Shown here piece after piece: positions 38,694-47,640 of a stretch of 64,000 nucleotides of DNA (position 1 is the first letter of the stretch; each line of letters opens with the position of its first letter). Made by a program: the position numbers and the translations under genes. The notes below the pieces were generated by a model, which worked only from the letters and a program-made list of their open reading frames with translations, searched no databases and was not told the origin of the DNA. This DNA is from Candidatus Planktophila lacus (lineage in GTDB: Bacteria > Actinomycetota > Actinomycetes > Nanopelagicales > Nanopelagicaceae), in NCBI RefSeq assembly GCF_002288385.1, contig NZ_CP016783.1, positions 868,001-932,000 on the forward strand. The letters are read 5' to 3'.

Positions 38694-39842
38694 TTAGAAG
38701 TTGAGCGAAATTGGATTGAAGATATCTGCAATCAAAAGTAGGACAGTCAGCGCAGCCAAGATCACAAAGACCGTTGCAGTAATTGGTGTGAGCACTTGCA
38801 CATCAATAGCGGCTGGTCTTGGCTTTCGGCGGATTCGTGCAAAGAGCGCACGAATTTCATCTGCAATAGCTACCGCCATATGGCCACCATCTAGTGGCAA
38901 TATCGGTAAGAGATTAAAGAGACCTACAAAGATATTTAAACTAGCAACAATCAAGATAAATGTTCCGAGACGTTCAGCCAGATCTAACTCACCGCTAGCT
39001 GCTGCTTGACCAGATACGCGGGCAACTCCGACGACTCCGACTAAACCATTTTGATCTCGTTCTTCGCCACCAAATGTCTGACCCCAAAGTGCAGGGATCT
39101 TGGTAGGAAGTTGTACAAGAGAGGTTGCTGATGCAGAAGTAAATCTCCAAGTTAACTCGGCTGCTCGAGTAACTGATGAAACTGGGCTCATCCGCTTAGT
39201 TCCGAATTCATTGATAATGCCGAGTACATAACGTGATGTGCCATCATCGATATCGGTCATCCGCGGTGCTGCCGAAATATCTTGAATTACACCGCCTCTT
39301 TCAATGGTGAAGGTGAGCGGGCGCCCTTCTGAGTTTCGGATCTTTAAAAGTTGATCTTGCCAATCGGTTGAGCGATCACCGTCAATTGCAATGATCTGAT
39401 CACCTTTTTGAAAACCAGCCGCTGCTGCAGCGCTATTTGCGGCAACGGAATCAATAACGGGTAGAACTTGATTTACGCCAACGCCAGCTAAAAGAACGAA
39501 GAGTAAGAGATAGCCGAGAACAAAATGAAGAAATGAACCAGCACCTAAGACAATTAATTTACGCCCTGATGATGCGCGATAGAAAGCACGGCCTTCTTCA
39601 CCTTCTGGCATCTCATCGCGTGGAGTCATTCCGTCGATGCGGCAATAACCACCGGCTGGGATAGCTTTGATTCCGAACTCAGTTTCACCACGTTGACGCG
39701 ACCAGATGCGCTTGCCAAATCCAACGAAGAACTCAGAGACTCGCATTCCGTAACGACGCGCTGTGAGGTAGTGCCCAAATTCGTGCACCATCACTGAGAA
39801 GAGCAGGGCAAAGATAAAGGCGAGGATTCCGACGAGTTGCAT
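38694..39842 (-). CDS. Site-2 intramembrane zinc protease (RseP/Rip1 family, M50)
   Basis: 382-aa membrane protease that cleaves anti-sigma factors and other membrane substrates. HExxH zinc motif is HEFGH at residues 20-24 in the first helix; a PDZ domain spans about 125-215; the distal motif NLLPILPLDGGHM gives the third ligand. Start shares one base with the dxr stop (TAATG). The pairing dxr-rip-ispG is conserved in actinobacteria. Confidence 0.94.
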   Translation of the reverse strand: MQLVGILAFIFALLFSVMVHEFGHYLTARRYGMRVSEFFVGFGKRIWSRQRGETEFGIKAIPAGGYCRIDGMTPRDEMPEGEEGRAFYRASSGRKLIVLGAGSFLHFVLGYLLLFVLLAGVGVNQVLPVIDSVAANSAAAAAGFQKGDQIIAIDGDRSTDWQDQLLKIRNSEGRPLTFTIERGGVIQDISAAPRMTDIDDGTSRYVLGIINEFGTKRMSPVSSVTRAAELTWRFTSASATSLVQLPTKIPALWGQTFGGEERDQNGLVGVVGVARVSGQAAASGELDLAERLGTFILIVASLNIFVGLFNLLPILPLDGGHMAVAIADEIRALFARIRRKPRPAAIDVQVLTPITATVFVILAALTVLLLIADIFNPISLNF

Positions 39843-40999
39843 TAACGGGCTGCTTTCTGAAGAAGTTCGGTGGCGATTGCTCGCGCATCCTCTTCGATGG
39901 CACTGACATCAGATAGATCACGCGGGGCGCTTGCCGATTTTCCGCCGAGCTTCTGGACGACTTCTTCAACTGTTTCCACGATCGAAGTAAAGCCAATTTT
40001 TCCTGAGATAAACGAGGCAACGCATACTTCGTTTGCCGCGTTGAAAATTGCAGGTAGTCCGCCGCCGAGCGCGCCACAACGTCGCGCCAAATCAATTGCT
40101 GGAAAGCGTTCGTTATCGATCGGTGCAAATGTCCAGGTATGAGATTGCGTCCAATCAATTGGCGCTGTTGCCGCCTTTACGCGATCTGGGTGGTTAATTG
40201 CGAAAGAGATTGGCCCCTTCATATTTGGAGGCGATGCTTGGGCAATCGTTGATCCATCTATGTACTCGACCATTGAGTGCACAACTGATTGCGGATGAAT
40301 AACTGCTTCAATTTGTGAGTAAGGAATCGCAAATAGGTAGTGGGCTTCAATTATCTCAAGGCCCTTATTTACAAGCGTCGCAGAGTTAATTGTTACGACC
40401 GGCCCCATCGACCAAGTTGGGTGGTTAAGTGCTTCTGCAACAGTGATCGCAGATAAATCAGTGCGGTCGCGAAATGGGCCTCCACTTGCGGTGAGAACTA
40501 ACTTGGAAACTTCAGATTTCTTTCCACCCATTAGCGATTGCCAGAGAGCCGAATGTTCAGAATCAACCGGCAATAATTGATCAGGCTTTGCCAGAGACAT
40601 CACTAATTCACCGCCTGCCACGAGTGATTCTTTATTGGCTAGGGCGAGGCGATTTCCCACACGAAGAGCTGCCAGAGTTGGGCCTAATCCAATTGAACCA
40701 GTTATGCCATTTAAAACTACATCGCAAGTGATCGCTGCTATTTCAGTGGATGCCAGCGGCCCATCAATTACCGTTGCATTAGGTAGCGCAGCTTTAATTT
40801 GATCAGCGTTCTTAGTAACGCCAATTACGGGAACGTTGAATTTCTTTGCTTGGGAAATTAATAGTTCGGTATTACTGCCAGCTGCCGTTATAGCAACAAC
40901 GCGAAATAGCGATGGATTGGCCTCAACAATTTCCAGTGCCTGAACACCAATAGATCCCGTTGAACCAAGGATTACTAAATCTTTCACTGCTGCTACCAA
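39842..40999 (-). CDS. dxr: 1-deoxy-D-xylulose 5-phosphate reductoisomerase
   Basis: NADPH-dependent second step of the MEP pathway, target of fosmidomycin. 385 aa. GSTGSIG at 12-18 binds NADPH; NKESLVAGG and PVDSEHSALWQ contribute metal and substrate ligands. Only 4 nt separate it from the upstream agmatinase-like gene, so it may be expressed from the polyamine operon as well. Confidence 0.97.
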   Translation of the reverse strand: MVAAVKDLVILGSTGSIGVQALEIVEANPSLFRVVAITAAGSNTELLISQAKKFNVPVIGVTKNADQIKAALPNATVIDGPLASTEIAAITCDVVLNGITGSIGLGPTLAALRVGNRLALANKESLVAGGELVMSLAKPDQLLPVDSEHSALWQSLMGGKKSEVSKLVLTASGGPFRDRTDLSAITVAEALNHPTWSMGPVVTINSATLVNKGLEIIEAHYLFAIPYSQIEAVIHPQSVVHSMVEYIDGSTIAQASPPNMKGPISFAINHPDRVKAATAPIDWTQSHTWTFAPIDNERFPAIDLARRCGALGGGLPAIFNAANEVCVASFISGKIGFTSIVETVEEVVQKLGGKSASAPRDLSDVSAIEEDARAIATELLQKAAR

Positions 41000-41003
41000 T
41001 TAA

Positions 41004-42002
41004 CTATCTATCGAGAAGATTTTGCGTTGGTGAATACGGAGTTCCGCTACGACGTTTTGCGATCGCAGATAAAGCTTCTAATACAACGCGGTTGGCAAGA
41101 ATTGCGGTGATATCAGCGCTATCAAATGGAGGAGCAACTTCAACGACATCAATTCCGACAACGGGAAGTTCTAGACAGATACGACGCACTGCTTCAAGTA
41201 GTTCACGGCTAGTCATTCCACCTGGTTCGGGAGTTCCGGTGCCTGGAGCCATGCCTGGATCAACCACATCTATATCCACTGAGAGAAATACGCCATCGCA
41301 TCCATCGGTAAGGGTTGCAAAGGATTCATCAAGAACTTTATTGAGCCCGCGGTGATGGATTTCTGTCATCTCGTATGAGCGCATACCTTGATCGCGCATC
41401 CAATTTAAAGTCTTGTCATCTGGCCAATATCCGCGAAGCCCTAGTTGCAGGAAGCGATCACCGCGAACATGGCCTGATTCAATTAAGCGACGCATTGGAG
41501 TTCCGTGACCAACTAGCGCACCAAATTGATCCTCACCTGTGTCGGCATGGGCATCAAAGTGGATCATGGAAATTTTGCCAAGGCCGCGGTGTTTTGCAAT
41601 ACCTGCAACATCTGCTGATGCGATCGAGTGGTCTCCCCCAAGAATTACCGGAATCTTTCCAGCGCGCGAAATCTTTTCAGTTGCCTCTTCTAAAACTTTT
41701 AAGGATGAAACTAGATCTCCAGGTGGCATCATCAAATCGCCTGCGTCATAAACCTTTAGCGCCTTTAGCGCATCGATGCGCAGGGCAAGGTGTGGGCGCT
41801 CAGCATCATGTGGCAGATAATCTCCGCCGCGAATTGCTTGCGGACCAAACTTGGCACCAGAGCGATGTGAAGTTCCGGAATCAATTGGTGCGCCAACAAT
41901 GATTACATCAGCATCAGCGTATGACTTTGGATCATCTAAATCGCACTGTGGGATTCCAAGAAATGTAAAACTTGGTCCATACATATTGCCGTGGTTTGCC
42001 AT
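41004..42002 (-). CDS. speB: Agmatinase-family ureohydrolase
   Basis: Mn-dependent hydrolase that releases urea from a guanidino compound; agmatine to putrescine is the most likely reaction. 332 aa. Metal-binding motifs ILGGDHSI, MIHFDAHAD and FLSVDIDVVDPGMAPGTGTPEPGG are all complete. Guanidinobutyrase or related specificity cannot be excluded from sequence. Downstream of the FAD amine oxidase and the Pot importer, which supports polyamine metabolism. TATCCT lies 6 nt before the ATG, suggesting an additional leaderless transcript. Confidence 0.88.
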   Translation of the reverse strand: MANHGNMYGPSFTFLGIPQCDLDDPKSYADADVIIVGAPIDSGTSHRSGAKFGPQAIRGGDYLPHDAERPHLALRIDALKALKVYDAGDLMMPPGDLVSSLKVLEEATEKISRAGKIPVILGGDHSIASADVAGIAKHRGLGKISMIHFDAHADTGEDQFGALVGHGTPMRRLIESGHVRGDRFLQLGLRGYWPDDKTLNWMRDQGMRSYEMTEIHHRGLNKVLDESFATLTDGCDGVFLSVDIDVVDPGMAPGTGTPEPGGMTSRELLEAVRRICLELPVVGIDVVEVAPPFDSADITAILANRVVLEALSAIAKRRSGTPYSPTQNLLDR

Positions 42003-42008
42003 TGGTTA

Positions 42009-42014
42009 AGGATA
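42009..42014 (-). promoter_or_regulatory. Candidate -10 box for leaderless agmatinase gene
   Basis: TATCCT then TAACCA then ATG. Confidence 0.45.
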
Positions 42015-42025
42015 GTTGCTAACGA

Positions 42026-43438
42026 TTAAGAATCGAACCCAAGGCCAAGTGAATCCAGGAGTCTGAGCCAGAGATTGCGCTTGCCGTGGTGTTTATCTGC
42101 CTGATTGATCGACCACTGCGTGAGGCGGATAAAAATGAATCTGAGAGGTTCGGGTGGAAATGGCATCGGCTTCTTGCGAACCATCTTTAATCTGGTTCGC
42201 TCATTATCTTTGCCATCCAATAGATCAAGCATTACTTGGGCGCCAAAGCGCGTTGAACCAACTCCCAAACCTGTATATCCCAATACATAGGCGACGCGTC
42301 CACCATAAGCGGCTCCCCAGAAAGGTGAGAAGCGCGAACAAGTATCTATTGCTCCGCCCCAGCCGTGTGTGAATTTAATTCCCTTTAGCTGCGGGAAAGT
42401 TTCTAAGAATGCTTCTGCCAGATGTGCATACGTTTCAGCATCTGTTTCATACTCTTGTCGTACCTTGCCACGGAAGTTATAGATGGCGTCATATCCGCCC
42501 CAAAGAATCTCATTATCTTTAGTCATTCGATAGTAATGGAACTGATTACCTGCATCAGATAGGCCTTCGCGCTCCTTCCAGCCAATTGATTGGAGTTGTT
42601 CAGCGGTCAAAGGTTCAGTAACTAGTTGGAAGTCATAGACAGGAACTACATATTTATGCGCGCGTTTAATGAGTGACTTGAAAACATTTGTAGCGAGTGC
42701 AACCTTTGTGGCATAAACGCTTCCATATGGAGTGTGAACAATCATGCCGTTCTTAGTGCGCTCTAAACGATCTACATGCGAATTTTCAAATATCTTTACA
42801 CCCAGGCTGATACATGCTCGTTCGAGCCCCCAGACTAAGCGAGCAGGATCTACTAGCGCCGTGCCATCTGGATCCCAGAGCGCTCCTTTGTAGATTGGAG
42901 ATTTAACTCGGGCTTGTACTTGCTCTTGGCTTAAAAGCTCAACGTTGTCACCGAATGAATTACGGAGTTCGGCTTCTTCTCCTAGCCCCTGCATCTGCCA
43001 ATCTTCGACAGCAACTCGAAGTTCACCGTTCCATTCAAAATTACATTCGATTCCGTACTTCTTTATTGTCGCCTCAATCGCATCTAAATTCTCGCGACCT
43101 AGCTTTTCAATAACCGCCATCTCATCTTTAAATCGACTATATCCATTCATAAATCCATGGGTTAGTGAGTAACTGCAGAAACCACCGTTGCGACCGGAAG
43201 CACCCGCACCAGTTTCGCGCTGTTCGACAACAACAACTTCGCGTTCTGGATTTGCTTCCTTAGCTAAGAGCGCCGTCCAAAGACCGGTGTAACCGGCACC
43301 GACAATGCATAAATCTGATCTCACATCGCCGATTAACGTTGGATGCGGCATTGGTTCGAGTGGATCTTCATCCAACCAATAAAGCTCTGGCTGCATCTGG
43401 GATAAATGGTTAAGAATCGATGGGTCGATATTCGCCAT
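42026..43438 (-). CDS. FAD-dependent amine oxidoreductase (DAO family, PuuB/OrdL-like)
   Basis: 470 aa from ATG 43438 (GTG 43441 is directly before it). N-terminal FAD loop CIVGAGYTGLWTALLAK (about residues 45-61) and RETGAGASGRNGGFCSY, typical of gamma-glutamylputrescine or related amine oxidases; the C-terminus has YVLGYTGLGVGSTRFGAQ. In the PuuB route it would oxidise gamma-glutamylputrescine, but no PuuA-type ligase is in the window, so direct oxidation of putrescine or another polyamine is equally possible. Sits inside the polyamine cluster between potC and the agmatinase gene. Confidence 0.85.
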   Translation of the reverse strand: MANIDPSILNHLSQMQPELYWLDEDPLEPMPHPTLIGDVRSDLCIVGAGYTGLWTALLAKEANPEREVVVVEQRETGAGASGRNGGFCSYSLTHGFMNGYSRFKDEMAVIEKLGRENLDAIEATIKKYGIECNFEWNGELRVAVEDWQMQGLGEEAELRNSFGDNVELLSQEQVQARVKSPIYKGALWDPDGTALVDPARLVWGLERACISLGVKIFENSHVDRLERTKNGMIVHTPYGSVYATKVALATNVFKSLIKRAHKYVVPVYDFQLVTEPLTAEQLQSIGWKEREGLSDAGNQFHYYRMTKDNEILWGGYDAIYNFRGKVRQEYETDAETYAHLAEAFLETFPQLKGIKFTHGWGGAIDTCSRFSPFWGAAYGGRVAYVLGYTGLGVGSTRFGAQVMLDLLDGKDNERTRLKMVRKKPMPFPPEPLRFIFIRLTQWSINQADKHHGKRNLWLRLLDSLGLGFDS

Positions 43439-43443
43439 CACGT

Positions 43444-43462
43444 TTTCCGGTAAGCCCGGAAA
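43444..43462 (-). promoter_or_regulatory. Hairpin directly before the amine oxidase start
   Basis: TTTCCGG-TAAGC-CCGGAAA, a perfect 7-bp stem ending 3 nt before the GTG/ATG start. No T-run, so not a terminator; could tune translation or stabilise the upstream potABC message. Confidence 0.5.
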
Positions 43463-43499
43463 TCACCTCTGCAATTACTAGTAGTAGTTAAGGCGTACT

Positions 43500-44336
43500 T
43501 TAGCGCGCTTTACGGCGATTTAGGATCTGCCCCGCTATAACGATCGCAAGTGCAAGGAAGAACATGCTTGAGGCAATTACATTTGCTTGCGCCGGGATAC
43601 CACGAGCGGCCGCGGTATAAACAAATTTGGGAAAAGTTATAACAGTTCCTGAGTTGAAATTGGTAATAATAAAGTCGTCGAAGGAAAGACTGAAGGCTAG
43701 TAACGCAGCGCCTGCAATACCAGGTGCCACTAGTGGAAGAGTTACGCGGCGGAAAGTTTGAAATTCATTGGCATACAAATCCATCGCAGCTTGTTCAAGT
43801 CGCGGATCAAGGCTTGCGATACGCGCCTTCACAGTAACTACAACGAAGGAGATACAGAAAACCACGTGCGCAATAACAGTTGGCCAAAATCCTGGGTTGA
43901 TGTGAAGTACTAGGAAGAGAGAAAGCAACGATGCGCCAAGGACAATTTCAGGGGTTGCCATCGGTAAGAAAATCAAGAGATTTGAAGTTGAGCGACCTCT
44001 AAATTTATGGCGGCCAATTGCAAATGCAATCATCGTCCCTAAGATCGTTGAGAAGATAGTTGCCAGTAGGCCGATCTTGATCGAATTTGCTAAGGCGTTA
44101 CAGACTTCAGGTGCGCCACAAGGGTTCTGCCAATTATCGAGGGTGAAGCCTTTCCAGATTAAGTTGCTCTTTCCGGAATCATTAAACGAGAATGCAAAGG
44201 TGTAGGCAACTGGAATAAAGAGATAGGTGAAGGCCAAGAACATATAAACGCGGATTAAATTACGTCCAAACCAACGCTGGAATCTAAGAACCGGAGAAAT
44301 TGTTGGCGCTTTTGCTTCAGCGATCTTCTTGCTCAT
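43500..44336 (-). CDS. potC: Polyamine ABC transporter permease PotC-like
   Basis: 278-aa inner-membrane permease with six helices and the BPD_transp_1 EAA-loop (LEQAAMDLYANEFQTFRRVTLPLVAPGIAGA). Family: PotC/YdcV of spermidine/putrescine importers. Overlaps potB by 4 nt. Forms the channel together with PotB. Confidence 0.93.
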   Translation of the reverse strand: MSKKIAEAKAPTISPVLRFQRWFGRNLIRVYMFLAFTYLFIPVAYTFAFSFNDSGKSNLIWKGFTLDNWQNPCGAPEVCNALANSIKIGLLATIFSTILGTMIAFAIGRHKFRGRSTSNLLIFLPMATPEIVLGASLLSLFLVLHINPGFWPTVIAHVVFCISFVVVTVKARIASLDPRLEQAAMDLYANEFQTFRRVTLPLVAPGIAGAALLAFSLSFDDFIITNFNSGTVITFPKFVYTAAARGIPAQANVIASSMFFLALAIVIAGQILNRRKAR

Positions 44337-45181
44337 ACCAACTCCTCCGTTCCGGCCTTGCGGATATAGAGCGTTACCAGGATCAAGATCGCCGCCATCA
44401 ATGTAAATGAGAGCGCTGCCGCGGTTGGGTAATCAACAATCTTGAAGTAGCGAGATTCAATAACATTACCGATCATCTTGGTATTTGGGCTACCCAAGAT
44501 CGCAGCATTTACATAGTCACCAGCTGCTGGAATAAATGTCAGCAAAGTTCCTGCAACAACACCTGGCATAGATAACGGCAGGGTGACTTTGCGGAAGGTA
44601 GTAAAACCATTGGCGTATAGATCACCTGATGCTTCCAAGGTGCGTGGATCAATGCGATCGATCGAGGCATATAACGGCAAAGTCATAAAGGGTAAGAAGT
44701 TATAGGTCATACCCATGACCACTGCAAATGCGGTCGAAGTTAAAGTTGTACTGTCGCTGATAACTCCGATTGTTCGCAGAGTCGGAACTACGAATCCTTC
44801 TTCACCAAGTATCTGCTTCCAGGCAACTGTGCGAAGAATGAAAGATGTAAAGAACGGAGCGACGACTAGAACTAAGAAGAAGTTTTTATATTTGCCTGAT
44901 TTAAAGGCGATTGCATAGGCGAGCGGATAAGAGATCGCTAGCGCTAGCAACGTTGCGATAAGTGCGTAGATAAATGAGCGGCCGAACTGTTCCTTGTTTT
45001 CGACAAAAGCATCGATGTAGTTTCCAAATCGGAAGGTTTGTTCGTATTGGCCGGTATCTCCCCCGCTTAAGGGCGTCTGGGTAGATGTCTGTGCCAAATT
45101 CGCGATCGGCAGGATGAAGAAGGTAAAGAGGAATGCAAAACCTGGCAAAAGAAGAAGGTAAGGCGTTCTGATCTTTTGCAT
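44333..45181 (-). CDS. potB: Polyamine ABC transporter permease PotB-like
   Basis: 282-aa permease; six helices; EAA-loop IDPRTLEASGDLYANGFTTFRKVTLPLSMPGV. The first periplasmic loop is long (about residues 30-65). Starts 12 nt after potA. Confidence 0.93.
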   Translation of the reverse strand: MQKIRTPYLLLLPGFAFLFTFFILPIANLAQTSTQTPLSGGDTGQYEQTFRFGNYIDAFVENKEQFGRSFIYALIATLLALAISYPLAYAIAFKSGKYKNFFLVLVVAPFFTSFILRTVAWKQILGEEGFVVPTLRTIGVISDSTTLTSTAFAVVMGMTYNFLPFMTLPLYASIDRIDPRTLEASGDLYANGFTTFRKVTLPLSMPGVVAGTLLTFIPAAGDYVNAAILGSPNTKMIGNVIESRYFKIVDYPTAAALSFTLMAAILILVTLYIRKAGTEELV

Positions 45182-45193
45182 CGAAGTTGCGAC

Positions 45194-46342
45194 TTACTCT
45201 TCGTCTAGATCTTCGGGATTTACTTCAGAGCCAGCAGTTACATCTTCATCGCCGCGAAGTGCGAATGTGAAGACTGGCGCCCAAGAAATGTTTACTGCAT
45301 CACCCTTATTAAATGGCGCGACTCCATCATCGTTTTGCTCAAAGACCATTAGCTCTTGTCCCCAAGGCATTTCGACTTGGTACTGAGTTGAAACACCGAT
45401 GTAAGAAACATCTTCGATGCGTCCACCAGTTAGAACGTTTCCTGAAACAGGTGTATCTAGCAATGAAATACGGAATTTTTCAGGGCGGATACCTGCATAC
45501 ATTGAGTTATCGACTGCATGAGAACGGTTCTTTGGAAGTGAAATCTTCTGTCCATAAAGATCGGCGATGATTGAATCGCCATCGTTTCCGGTGATTGTTC
45601 CCTTAATTAGATTTGATTGTCCAAGGAAGTTAGCAACAAATGCGGTCTCTGGATTGTCGTAGAGATCTGCAGGAGATCCCATCTGCTCAATCTTTCCTTC
45701 ATTCATAACGGCGATTGTGTCGGCCATAGTCATGGCTTCTTCTTGATCGTGAGTTACGTGAACGAAGGTAAGACCAACTTCTTTCTGAATCCATTTAAGT
45801 TCGATCTGCATTTGGCGACGCAATTTAAGGTCGAGCGCGCCAAGTGGTTCATCGAGAAGCAGAAGCGCTGGACGGTTAACGATCGCGCGAGCAAGTGCGA
45901 TGCGTTGTTGTTGTCCGCCAGATAGCTGGGTTGGTTTACGACCTGCTAGATGCGGAAGTTCAACGAGGTTAAGTACCTTATTAACTTCGGCATCTACATC
46001 TTTAATACCGCGACGGCGCAGGCCGAAAGCGATATTTTCAAAGATAGTTAAATGTGGAAAGAGCGCGTAGTTCTGAAAAACGGTATTGATTGGACGCTGA
46101 TAAGGCTTTGTTGTCGTGATATCTGTTTCACCTAAGTGAATGCTGCCAATCGTTGGTTCTTCAAGTCCTGCGATCATGCGCAAGGTTGTTGTCTTACCGC
46201 AACCAGAAGGTCCAAGTAGTGCAAAGAATGAACCTTTAGGGATGGTAAGTGAAAGATCATCTACCGCCTTGAAATCACCATACTCCTTAGTGATTCGAGT
46301 AAGTATTAAATCCCCTCGCGCCGAACTAGCGTCAAAAGACAC
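45194..46342 (-). CDS. potA: Polyamine ABC transporter ATPase PotA-like
   Basis: 382 aa. Walker A GPSGCGKTT at 44-52, signature LSGGQ at 139-143, Walker B LLLLDEP, and a C-terminal TOBE domain (about 240-365). GTG start at 46342, immediately after the potD stop. Acidic C-terminal tail. Confidence 0.94.
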   Translation of the reverse strand: MSFDASSARGDLILTRITKEYGDFKAVDDLSLTIPKGSFFALLGPSGCGKTTTLRMIAGLEEPTIGSIHLGETDITTTKPYQRPINTVFQNYALFPHLTIFENIAFGLRRRGIKDVDAEVNKVLNLVELPHLAGRKPTQLSGGQQQRIALARAIVNRPALLLLDEPLGALDLKLRRQMQIELKWIQKEVGLTFVHVTHDQEEAMTMADTIAVMNEGKIEQMGSPADLYDNPETAFVANFLGQSNLIKGTITGNDGDSIIADLYGQKISLPKNRSHAVDNSMYAGIRPEKFRISLLDTPVSGNVLTGGRIEDVSYIGVSTQYQVEMPWGQELMVFEQNDDGVAPFNKGDAVNISWAPVFTFALRGDEDVTAGSEVNPEDLDEE

Positions 46343-47518
46343 TTAGTTGCCGGCGGCCTTCTGGAACGCTTCGGTCCAAGCAGTCTCTTCTGTTGGAGTT
46401 AGCGAACGGAAGACGCTGAGATTCTTCATCGTTGCTTCAGTTGGGAATATGTATTCGCTCTTAGCTAGATCTGGATCGATCTTTTCCATCTCAGCTTGAG
46501 CGCCCTTAACTGGAGTTACATAGTTAACGTAGGCAGCAACTTCTGCTGCGATCGCTGGGTCGTAGTACCAGTTGATCAACTTTTCAGCGCTTGCCTTAGC
46601 TTCTGGAGTTGCAGTTGATGGGATCAAGAGATTATCGCCTGAAATAGTTCCGCCTGACTCAGGAATTGCGAAGTCAAACTTTCCTTCATTCTCTGAAGCC
46701 AAGATAAACATATCTCCAGACCAACCGATAACAGCAGTTGCATCGCCTGAGGTGAGATCTTCTGCGTATTCGTTGCCCTTAACGCCGCGAATCCAGCCAT
46801 CTGAAATCTTTCCAGCCATGAAATCAACTGCGTTCATGAACTGATCTTCAGTAACAGTTGCAGGATCTGCACCTTGCGCTAGCAAGATGATTCCAATTGT
46901 GTCGCGAAGTTCAGAGAGCACAACGATCTTGCCCTTATTTGCTGGAGCAAAGAGATCATCGAGTGTGCGAACACCCTTTGGGTTCTTTTCAGTGTTCCAA
47001 CCGAAACCACCCATGATGCCTTGCCAGGTAAGAGTTGATTCGCGCTTTGGATCGTATGAAGGTGATGCAAGAGTGTCGAGAATATTTGTCTTATTTGGAA
47101 TATTTGCAGCATCAAACTTCTGCGCATAACCGAGGCGAATCCAACGCGCTGCCATCCAGTCGGTTGGGCTGACAAGGTCGTAACCAATATCTTCGTTTAG
47201 CTTTAGTTGCGCTTGAACTTTTCCGTAGAACTCATCGTTATCGTTGTAATCTTCAAAGTATTTAGTTTCAATACCAGTTGCTTCAGTGAACTTATCAAGT
47301 GTTGGATAAGTCTTATTCGCTTCATCGAAATCTAAGTAAAGAGGCCAGTTGCCCCAACGAACTAATTCACCTGATGCAGCAGAGTCTCCGCCTGATCCGC
47401 ATGCGGCGAGCGCACCAGCAGCGCCAACGCCACCGATACCTGCGAGAACTGCGCGACGTGAAACACGTGCGTTAATAATTGAACGTGCTTCTGGTGATAG
47501 AGGTGACTTCTTAGCCAT
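46343..47518 (-). CDS. potD: Polyamine-binding lipoprotein PotD-like
   Basis: 391-aa extracellular solute-binding protein. Start chosen at ATG 47518 because AAAAAGGAG precedes it; the frame continues 11 codons upstream without support. Twin-arginine-like signal (SRRAVLAGIGGVGAAG) ending in the lipobox LAAC, Cys40, so membrane-anchored on the outside. Body resembles PotD/PotF (RWGNWPLYLDF; YVNYVTPVKGAQ). Spermidine versus putrescine cannot be decided. Probably the gene under the promoter at 47572-47601. Confidence 0.92.
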   Translation of the reverse strand: MAKKSPLSPEARSIINARVSRRAVLAGIGGVGAAGALAACGSGGDSAASGELVRWGNWPLYLDFDEANKTYPTLDKFTEATGIETKYFEDYNDNDEFYGKVQAQLKLNEDIGYDLVSPTDWMAARWIRLGYAQKFDAANIPNKTNILDTLASPSYDPKRESTLTWQGIMGGFGWNTEKNPKGVRTLDDLFAPANKGKIVVLSELRDTIGIILLAQGADPATVTEDQFMNAVDFMAGKISDGWIRGVKGNEYAEDLTSGDATAVIGWSGDMFILASENEGKFDFAIPESGGTISGDNLLIPSTATPEAKASAEKLINWYYDPAIAAEVAAYVNYVTPVKGAQAEMEKIDPDLAKSEYIFPTEATMKNLSVFRSLTPTEETAWTEAFQKAAGN

Positions 47519-47560
47519 GTTGATGGGCTCCTTTTTGATTTTCCGGAACAAGGGACGGTT

Positions 47561-47596
47561 GTGCAGGGCTCATTATGTAACCGATTTGCCCTGCAC
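47561..47596. promoter_or_regulatory. Inverted-repeat candidate operator at potD promoter
   Basis: GTGCAGGGC (47561-47569) and GCCCTGCAC (47588-47596), perfect 9-bp arms with an 18-nt spacer that contains the -10 box. Typical repressor-operator geometry; identity of the regulator is unknown. Confidence 0.6.
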
Positions 47597-47601
47597 GCCA
47601 A
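47572..47601 (-). promoter_or_regulatory. Candidate promoter of potDABC operon
   Basis: Minus-strand -35 TTGGCG (47596-47601), 18-nt spacer, -10 CATAAT (47572-47577). Confidence 0.5.
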
Positions 47602-47605
47602 ACAA

Positions 47606-47626
47606 TTTCGCTGTGATTTAGCGAAA
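47606..47626. repeat. Inverted repeat after the aldehyde dehydrogenase gene
   Basis: TTTCGCT and AGCGAAA with a 7-nt spacer. Could be a weak terminator for the upstream gene (only ATTGTTTGG follows) or a second regulator site upstream of the potD -35. Confidence 0.45.
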
Positions 47627-47640
47627 ATTTATCTGATTTT

